The notes under the pieces are model-generated. The model saw nothing but the letters and a program-made list of their open reading frames with translations, was not told the DNA's origin and did not search any database. The position numbers and the translations under genes were made by a program. From JAOPZW01 sp963807305 (GTDB lineage: Bacteria > Actinomycetota > Thermoleophilia > Solirubrobacterales > Solirubrobacteraceae), in the NCBI GenBank assembly GCA_963807305.1, contig CAWEBN010000011.1, positions 310,001 to 374,000 of the forward strand: a stretch of DNA of 64,000 nt, given 5' to 3'. Below are positions 58,752 through 64,000 of the stretch, in pieces; the first letter of the stretch is position 1, and every line of letters begins with the position of its first letter.

Positions 58752-61448
58752 TCAAGTCGGCGACGGCGAGGGCGGATGCACGGCAGGGCGGCCAGGCAGG
58801 ATCTCGACGTAGCCGTCCGTTCCATGCACGCGGATCCGCTGCCCATCCCGGATCAGGCGGGTGGCCTGCTCGACCCCCACGACGGCCGGCAAGCCGTACT
58901 CCCGGGCGATCACTGCGCCGTGGGTCATCAATCCCCCGACCTCCGTCACGAGGCCCTTGATCGCGACGAACAGAGGCGTCCAGCTTGGATCCGTGTAGGC
59001 GGTGACCAGGATGTCGCCCGGTTCGAGATCGGCCTCGGCCATGTCCAGGATGACGCGGGCCCGGCCCTCGATGGTCCCGGCGGAGACCGGTACGCCGACC
59101 AGCGCGCCGGCCGGCACGTCGTCGCGTCGGTACGCCCCGGCGATGACCTCGCCATCCGACGTGAGCACCCGGGGCGGTGTGAGCGCTTGATACGACCTGA
59201 ACGCGTCCTTGCGCTGGTGGATGAGCTGGTCATCCACGTGGTTCGCGCGCACGGCGTCGTGGAGCTCCTGGAACGTGAGGTGGAAGACGTCCGCCTTCTC
59301 CCGGAGCAGGTGGGCCTGCACGAGGCGCTCGGCTTCATCCAACAAGGCCTGCTTGTAAACGAAGTAGCGGCTGACCATGCCGTACTTCGGATACTCCCGG
59401 TACCCGATGAAGGTCCGGACGCGGTCGATCATCCGCTTGACCTCGTCGGCCTTGAGCTCCCCGTCCGGCAAGGCCCTCAAGCGCGCCAGCAGCTCCTGTT
59501 CCTTCTCCCAGGCCCTCTGCCGCCCTTGCTCGAAGCGCCGCTCGCCGGCGCCCGGCTCGAAGTTCTCGATGTTGCCGAGGATGATGGGCACGAGCGTGGA
59601 GGGGCGCTCGCTCCAGCGCGGCCGCGTGATGTCGATCTCGCCGACGCAGCGCATGCCGTACGTATCGAGGTAGGCCCGGATGGCGTCTCGCGCTTCGGTC
59701 CCGCCACGGAGCTCGGGCAGCTCGTCCAGGAAATCCTCGTCCTCGACGTTTTGCAGGAAGCCCACGACGTCCGGATACGGGCGGATCACGTCTGCGACGT
59801 CCAACAGCGCCAGCCCCATCTCCGACGTGATGTTGCCGGGCGCAGACTGCGTCAGCGTGTCGGCCGCGTTCTTCTCGCCCAGCCACGCCTCCAACTGCTC
59901 ATTGAGCCACCACGTCGCCTCCATCCCGGCCATGATCACCTGAACGCTCAACGGGTCGGACAAGAGCCGCTTCAGCTCTTGGATGTCGGCCAGGATGAAG
60001 TCGAACAGCGCCGCTCCGGACTGCGCCCGGATGTTGCGCTTCAGGGCGGCGATGGAAGCCTGGCTGCGCCCGATCAGTTCGGCGACGATGGCCGGATCGG
60101 TCTCGATCGGGGCCGGCGCGGCGCCGGCCGGCGGGCCGCCGCGGCGGTCGTCCGGGATCGACGGGATGAAGTCGCCGCGGTCGAGGATGGTCTGCAGCGA
60201 GTCGCTGATGAGCGGGTCCTTCCCGAGGGCCGCCAGGACGCCTGCGCGGCTCGTTGGCGAAGCCAGGCGCGGGGCGACGTCGACGAACAGCCTTCCGCCG
60301 GCCTCGTACATCCGCGGAATCGCAACCAACTGGTGCACGGAGAGCCCCAGGGGCTTCATGGGGTCGGTCATCATCTGCTGATGACCGACGGATATGTAGA
60401 CGTGGTTTCCCCGGTCGCCGGCTGCGGGGATGGGAAACAGCGAGGTGATCGGCCGGCTCTGGACGATCTGAAAGCCATCGTCGAGTAGGCACCATTCGAT
60501 GTCCTGGGGGCGGCCGAAGTGCGCTTCGATCTGCCGGCCCAGCCGCACGAGCCGCACGGCCTGCGTATCCGTGAGCGCCGGCTGGACCTGCCGCTCCGCC
60601 TCGATCGCGTCTTCTTGCGTTCCGCCTGCCGGCGAGGCGCAGATGGCGAGCCGTTTGGTGGCCACCGCCTTGGCGACAACCTCGCCGTCGCGCACCTTGT
60701 AGACGTCGGGGTTCACCAGACCGGAGACCAGCGCCTCGCCGAGGCCGAAGCCGGCCTCCACCGAGGCGATCTTCCGGTTGGACGTGACGGGGTCCGCCGT
60801 GAAGAGGATGCCGGCCGCATCCGGGAAGACCATCTGCTGCACGACGACGGCCATGGAGACCGCCCGGTGGTCGAAGCCGGACCGCAGGCGGTAGGTCACG
60901 GCCCGCTCGGTGAACAGCGAGGCCCAGCATCGGCTGACGTGCTCGAGGATCGCGGCCGGTCCCGCGATGTTCAGGTACGTGTCCTGCTGGCCTGCGAAGG
61001 AGGCGCTCGGCAGGTCCTCTGCCGTCGCGCTCGATCGGACGGCGTAGGCGCCGTGCTCGCCGAAGGCGGCGAGCGCGAGGGTGATGGCGGCCGCCACGTC
61101 ATCCGGGATGGCGACCGCTTCGAAGGTCCGGCGGATCTCCGCGCTCAGCGCGCGGATACCCTCCCGGTCGTCCGCGTTCAGGCGCGACAGCTCATCGAGC
61201 TGATCGTCGATCGAGGGCGTTTCCCTGATGATCCGCCGGAAGGCGTCCGTCGTTACGCAAAAGCCAGGCGGTACGCGAATGCCTTCGATTCGCGAAAGCT
61301 CCCCCAGGTGCGCGCCCTTGCCGCCGACGACCGCGAGCTGCGTCTCGTCGATCTCCTGAAGACCGATCACGTAGCGGTCAGGCCGGAAGGTGTCGATCCC
61401 CTTCGGATCGCCTCCAACGCCGATTGCCGCGTGCTCTTTGGTGCCCAT
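58752..61448 (-). CDS. rph: Rifamycin-inactivating phosphotransferase (Rph)
   Basis: 898-residue enzyme that transfers the beta-phosphate of ATP to a rifamycin hydroxyl. N-terminal ATP-binding domain: VIGLQEIDETQLAVVGGKGA, GAYAVRSSATAEDLPSASFA, GQQDTYLNIAG, GILFTADPVTSNRKIASVEA and IEWCLLDDGFQIVQSRPIT. The central part (about residues 330-770) is the rifampin-binding region, and the C-terminal swivelling domain carries the catalytic His at about residue 843 in GLMTHGAVIAREYGLPAVVG. Related to PEP synthase, but the N-terminal blocks are those of Rph. GGGAG 7 bases before the ATG at 61448 sets the start; an upstream Met at 61511 would cross the RAE. Confidence 0.88.
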   Translation of the reverse strand: MGTKEHAAIGVGGDPKGIDTFRPDRYVIGLQEIDETQLAVVGGKGAHLGELSRIEGIRVPPGFCVTTDAFRRIIRETPSIDDQLDELSRLNADDREGIRALSAEIRRTFEAVAIPDDVAAAITLALAAFGEHGAYAVRSSATAEDLPSASFAGQQDTYLNIAGPAAILEHVSRCWASLFTERAVTYRLRSGFDHRAVSMAVVVQQMVFPDAAGILFTADPVTSNRKIASVEAGFGLGEALVSGLVNPDVYKVRDGEVVAKAVATKRLAICASPAGGTQEDAIEAERQVQPALTDTQAVRLVRLGRQIEAHFGRPQDIEWCLLDDGFQIVQSRPITSLFPIPAAGDRGNHVYISVGHQQMMTDPMKPLGLSVHQLVAIPRMYEAGGRLFVDVAPRLASPTSRAGVLAALGKDPLISDSLQTILDRGDFIPSIPDDRRGGPPAGAAPAPIETDPAIVAELIGRSQASIAALKRNIRAQSGAALFDFILADIQELKRLLSDPLSVQVIMAGMEATWWLNEQLEAWLGEKNAADTLTQSAPGNITSEMGLALLDVADVIRPYPDVVGFLQNVEDEDFLDELPELRGGTEARDAIRAYLDTYGMRCVGEIDITRPRWSERPSTLVPIILGNIENFEPGAGERRFEQGRQRAWEKEQELLARLRALPDGELKADEVKRMIDRVRTFIGYREYPKYGMVSRYFVYKQALLDEAERLVQAHLLREKADVFHLTFQELHDAVRANHVDDQLIHQRKDAFRSYQALTPPRVLTSDGEVIAGAYRRDDVPAGALVGVPVSAGTIEGRARVILDMAEADLEPGDILVTAYTDPSWTPLFVAIKGLVTEVGGLMTHGAVIAREYGLPAVVGVEQATRLIRDGQRIRVHGTDGYVEILPGRPAVHPPSPSPT

Positions 61449-61480
61449 CGTGTTGCTCCCTACGTCGCTTGCGGCGAGCG

Positions 61481-61511
61481 AGTATGGAGCACACCCCGGG
61501 GCTTGAAACAA
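61481..61511 (-). promoter_or_regulatory. Putative rph promoter overlapping the RAE
   Basis: On the minus strand TTGTTT (61506-61511) and CATACT (61481-61486) are spaced 19 bases, so the -35 lies within the RAE palindrome. Spacing is long; weak assignment. Confidence 0.35.
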
Positions 61512-61516
61512 GCCCC
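61498..61516. promoter_or_regulatory. Rifamycin-associated element (RAE)-like 19-bp palindrome
   Basis: GGGGCTTG-AAA-CAAGCCCC, a perfect 8+8 inverted repeat with 3-base centre, 49 bases upstream of the rph ATG. It agrees in arms and length with the RAE reported (from memory) upstream of rifamycin-inactivating genes in actinomycetes (GGGGCTTG-NNN-CAAGCCCC). Confidence 0.75.
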
Positions 61517-61670
61517 CCCGGCAGCGATAATCTAGAAGTGGCGGGGGCCTTGCAGCGTTCGACGCGGCCGATCCAGCAGCCGCTGATCGCCACCGGCATC
61601 GACCACCGTGCCGCGTTTCAGCAGCGGGCGATCCCTTTGGCGGTGAGCCCGTCGGCGACCTCCTTCACGA

Positions 61671-61706
61671 CTGGGCGCACAAGCTGAACTGGGCGCACAA
61701 GCTGAA
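61671..61706 (+). repeat. Two-copy 18-base tandem repeat
   Basis: CTGGGCGCACAAGCTGAA occurs twice back to back. In one frame it would repeat WAHKLN, but no gene is evident around it (61517-61769 otherwise empty). Confidence 0.8.
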
Positions 61707-61769
61707 GAGGCTCGTTCGAGAGCGGGGAGCACGCTGCCGCTTCGAGGCAGAGGCGATAGCCTCGGCCAG

Positions 61770-62507
61770 GTGTTCGACCACGTCGGGATCGCCGTCTCGG
61801 ATCTCGCCGCGTCGGAGCGCTTCTACCGCACCGTGCTTTCCGCGCTCGGCGTCGAGCCCAGCCACGCGGACGCCGAGCTCGTCGAGTGGGACGACTGGGA
61901 CATCGGGCCGACGGACCGCGAGCACCCCGTGACCCGTGGGCTGCACATCGGCTTCCGCGCGCCGTCCCGCGACGCCGTGGACGCGTTCTGGCAGGCCGGG
62001 ATCGACGCGGGGTACCGCGACGACGGCGCGCCGGGGCGGCGCACGGTCTACGGGCCCGACTACTACGGCGGGTTTCTGCTCGACCCGGACGGCAACAGCG
62101 CGGAGGCGGTTCACACGCAACGCGACGACCCGGTGCCCGACGGCAGCGTCGACCATCTCTGGATCCGCGTTCGTGACCTCGCCGCGTCCAAGCGCTTCTA
62201 TACGACGATCGCCCCGTACGCCGGACTGGAGCCGGGCGTGGACGAGCCGGACCACGTGCAGTTCAAGGGCGCCGGCCACAGCGTCTCGCTCATCGACGAC
62301 GAGCGGCCGCTCACGGAGCACGTCCACATTGCCTTCCCGGCGCAGGACGACGCGACGGTGCGCGCGTTTCACGCCGCCGCGCTCGCCGCGGGCTACGAGG
62401 ACCACGGCGGTCCCGGCGAGCGCGTGGTCTACCACCCGGGCTACTACGGCGCCTTCGTGCTGGACCCCGACGGGCATAACGTCGAGGTCGTCAACCACAA
62501 CCGCTGA
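61770..62507 (+). CDS. Tandem-domain VOC family protein
   Basis: 245 residues with two glyoxalase-like halves: MFDHVGIAVSDLAASERFYR...YYGGFLLDPDGNSAEAVHT, and VDHLWIRVRDLAASKRFYTT...YYGAFVLDPDGHNVEVVNH. Each half has a metal-type His in DH.(W/G)I and a Glu in AEAV/VEVV, so two sites are possible. GTG start at 61770 opens directly into the first strand. Function unknown; members include dioxygenases and resistance proteins. Confidence 0.83.
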   Translation: MFDHVGIAVSDLAASERFYRTVLSALGVEPSHADAELVEWDDWDIGPTDREHPVTRGLHIGFRAPSRDAVDAFWQAGIDAGYRDDGAPGRRTVYGPDYYGGFLLDPDGNSAEAVHTQRDDPVPDGSVDHLWIRVRDLAASKRFYTTIAPYAGLEPGVDEPDHVQFKGAGHSVSLIDDERPLTEHVHIAFPAQDDATVRAFHAAALAAGYEDHGGPGERVVYHPGYYGAFVLDPDGHNVEVVNHNR

Positions 62508-62655
62508 GCCATGGCCAACGACGCCGCACGCCACGTCTCGCCGGAGCAGTCGCGCGCCCAGATCAGGCGGGGGTGGGCCGCGCGAGGCGACCGGGCGTTC
62601 CGGCCGGGTGGGGGACGTCGCAGCGCTCGGCCGGGCCGGTGGCGGGACATCGAGC

Positions 62656-63039
62656 TCAAGGCGGCCCCATCGGCTGCCAGAGCTGGATGCCGTTTCCCTC
62701 CGGGTCGCGCAGAGCGGCGAAGAGACCGTTCGGGTAACGCTCCGGATCGACGTCGACCGATTCCCCGGCCGCGCGTAGCTGCTCGACCATGGCTTCGAGG
62801 TCGGCGACGCGGAAGTTGATCATCCAGGTGTGCTCAGGCGGCCCGATCATCTCCGAGTCCAACTCGAAGGGCGCGAAGGCTGTCGCCCCCTCCTGCTGGC
62901 GCCAGGGCTCCTGGCCGTAGCTCTCCGGCACCGGCGTCACGCCGAGCCGCTCCTGATACCAGACCTTCAGGGCCTCGGGATCTCGGGCGCGGAAGAAGAA
63001 GCCCCCGATGCCCGTGACTCGCTCCACGAGCGAGACCAT
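62656..63039 (-). CDS. VOC family protein
   Basis: 127 residues: VERVTGIGGFFFRARDPEAL, YQERLGVTPVPESYGQEPW, HTWMINFRVADLEAMVEQLR and ALRDPEGNGIQLWQPMGP. One complete double beta-alpha-beta unit. The frame continues upstream into a region without start signals, so the ATG at 63039 is used. Substrate unknown. Confidence 0.82.
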   Translation of the reverse strand: MVSLVERVTGIGGFFFRARDPEALKVWYQERLGVTPVPESYGQEPWRQQEGATAFAPFELDSEMIGPPEHTWMINFRVADLEAMVEQLRAAGESVDVDPERYPNGLFAALRDPEGNGIQLWQPMGPP

Positions 63040-63126
63040 AGCCGGACGGCTGGCCTGAGCGAGGAGGACGAGCGCGAGCGACCCACCGAGGGACGCCCTC
63101 GACGCGCCGAGCCTCACCTCATCGAG

Positions 63127-63666
63127 CTAATCGGTGCCGGCGGTGGCCGAGGCGGCGTCGCGCTCGATCTCCTCCGTGTCGGCCTTCAGCTCCTTCTGCT
63201 CGAGCTTCTCCGCGCGCTTCATCGCCTGCTCGACCTTGGCGCCCATGTCCGAGACGGCGACCACGACCAGGCCGGCCGTGCCGGCATCCAGGTGCTCGCC
63301 CAGCTCCTTGAGATCGTGGCGACTCATCCCCGCCGCCGCATGGCCGGCCACAGCGCCGAGAATGGCGCCGCTCGCGGTGGCGCCCGCGAGCAGCCCGCCC
63401 CCGACCGCCGCGAACGGGAAGAGCACGACGACCAGACCGGTGGCCAACCCCACGCCGCCGCCGAGGACGCCGCCCACCCGCGTGGGCGTCTCGTGCTTCT
63501 TGACGATCTTGACCTTGCCGTCGTCGCGACGCTCGATCACGGCAGCGTCGTAGCCATCGATGAGACCCTCCTTGGTATGGAGGTCGTGCACCAGGCGATA
63601 GTCGGCCTGCGCATCCTCGACGCTGTCATAGACCCCAACGAATGCCATCAGCGTGTCAATCGCCAC
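63127..63666 (-). CDS. DUF1269-type membrane protein
   Basis: 179 residues: an N-terminal soluble domain (MAIDTLMAFVGVYDSVEDAQ, DGYDAAVIERRDDGKVKIVK), a Gly/Ala-rich double hydrophobic hairpin (VGGVLGGGVGLATGLVVVLF, AGATASGAILGAVAGHAAAG), then DLKELGEHLDAGTAGLVVVA and a charged C-terminal helix. This is the DUF1269/DUF6325-like layout, often in stress regulons. A copy of the 17-bp palindrome lies 113 bases before the start. Confidence 0.75.
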   Translation of the reverse strand: MAIDTLMAFVGVYDSVEDAQADYRLVHDLHTKEGLIDGYDAAVIERRDDGKVKIVKKHETPTRVGGVLGGGVGLATGLVVVLFPFAAVGGGLLAGATASGAILGAVAGHAAAGMSRHDLKELGEHLDAGTAGLVVVAVSDMGAKVEQAMKRAEKLEQKELKADTEEIERDAASATAGTD

Positions 63667-63779
63667 CGCCCACTCCTCTCCTGCGCGACAGACACCGTCG
63701 AATGCTCATCCGGCGACCGCCGCGAACCGTGTGATCGTCTCGTCGCCGAGATCCTCCGTCAGCCACGGGTGACCGCACG

Positions 63780-63796
63780 TCACCCGCAGAGGGTGA
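63780..63796. promoter_or_regulatory. 17-bp palindrome TCACCC-N5-GGGTGA (copy 3)
   Basis: TCACCCGCAGAGGGTGA between the VOC stop and the start region of the DUF1269-type gene. Confidence 0.5.
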
Positions 63797-63815
63797 AGCG
63801 CCGCCGTGGCGTTGC

Positions 63816-64000
63816 TCAGCCGGCGAGGTGCTCGGCGAGTTCGACGATCAGGCCCTCGGGTCCGCGGACGTAGCAGAGCAGGAAGGTGTTCTCGTAGTCG
63901 ACGATCTCCCCGACGGTGTCCCAGCCGGCCTCTCGGACGCGGTCGACGACGGCGCGCACGTCGTCGACCTTGAAGGCGACGTGCCGCAGCCCGGGACGGT
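63816..64000 (-). CDS. VOC family protein, C-terminal end only (5' partial)
   Basis: The last 61 codons of a gene entering from the right edge: RPGLRHVAFKVDDVRAVVDR, VREAGWDTVGEIVDYENTFL and YVRGPEGLIVELAEHLAG, then TGA (63816-63818 on the minus strand). This is the C-terminal glyoxalase half with Glu in IVELAE as the metal ligand. The start is outside the window. Confidence 0.75.
   Translation of the reverse strand, partial: RPGLRHVAFKVDDVRAVVDRVREAGWDTVGEIVDYENTFLLCYVRGPEGLIVELAEHLAG

Noticed and set aside
58752..61448. Assignment as housekeeping PEP synthase (ppsA)
   Set aside because: N-terminal motifs (VIGLQEIDETQLAVVGGKGA, GGLMTHGAVIAREYG) and the adjacent RAE fit rifamycin phosphotransferase better.
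62511..62655. Possible small gene after the tandem VOC (MANDAARHVSPEQ...)
   Set aside because: It quickly becomes low-complexity Arg/Gly sequence and overlaps the convergent VOC gene; no RBS.
1..64000. CRISPR arrays, tRNA and rRNA genes, prophage modules
   Set aside because: Looked for direct-repeat arrays, cloverleaf-like ends and phage structural genes; none seen.

Overview
The window is chromosomal DNA of a very GC-rich actinobacterium. Dense coding, frequent ATGA/TGATG gene overlaps, GTG starts, FCD-type GntR, OmpR and LysR regulators, an actinomycete-type rifamycin element and families such as DUF7144 and DUF5996 suggest the class Thermoleophilia, perhaps Solirubrobacterales. That placement is inferred from gene content; no rRNA, tRNA, CRISPR array or phage module was seen.

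Layout. 1-8035: a branched-chain-type ABC transporter (two permeases, lipoprotein receptor, two ATPases) runs through 1-4 base overlaps into a split Tm-1-like pair, a cupin and a GAF-LuxR regulator. 8124-14618: a lactonase-like metallo-beta-lactamase-fold protein, an SDR and a complete 2-oxoacid dehydrogenase complex (E1 alpha, E1 beta, E2, E3), with a convergent GntR regulator. 15460-16967: fdhD beside a broken mobA and a moaD-like remnant. 19897-24429: a six-gene minus-strand electron-transfer operon (ApbE, ferric-reductase-like, NuoF-like, ferredoxin, b561-like) divergent from a two-component system. 26.7-36.5 kb: membrane and secreted proteins, NAD kinase, cupredoxin-like proteins, a CDF transporter with a triple tail, and BrkB. 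36.7-38.5 kb: an ABC-F protein behind a leader peptide. 39.4-43.1 kb: redoxins, an atypical SDR and a disulfide oxidoreductase. 43.3-49.1 kb: VOC, DUF899 pair, monooxygenase and LysR. 49.2-56.5 kb: a disturbed accessory stretch with a frameshifted MFS gene, gene relics and an IS110 element. 56.8-64 kb: small stress or detoxification genes and a rifamycin phosphotransferase gene with a rifamycin-associated element.

How the parts fit. The left third reads as uptake plus oxidation of a branched-chain-like or short organic acid. The 20-24 kb operon looks like electron delivery from NAD(P)H or ferredoxin to a membrane or extracytoplasmic acceptor, probably under the adjacent response regulator, because a similar inverted repeat lies at both ends of the two-component operon. 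Two probable antibiotic-response genes (ABC-F and rph) each carry their own visible regulatory device. A 17-bp palindrome (TCACCC-N5-GGGTGA) occurs three times between genes and may mark a small stress regulon. Four genes show a single extra base, either real decay or assembly error.
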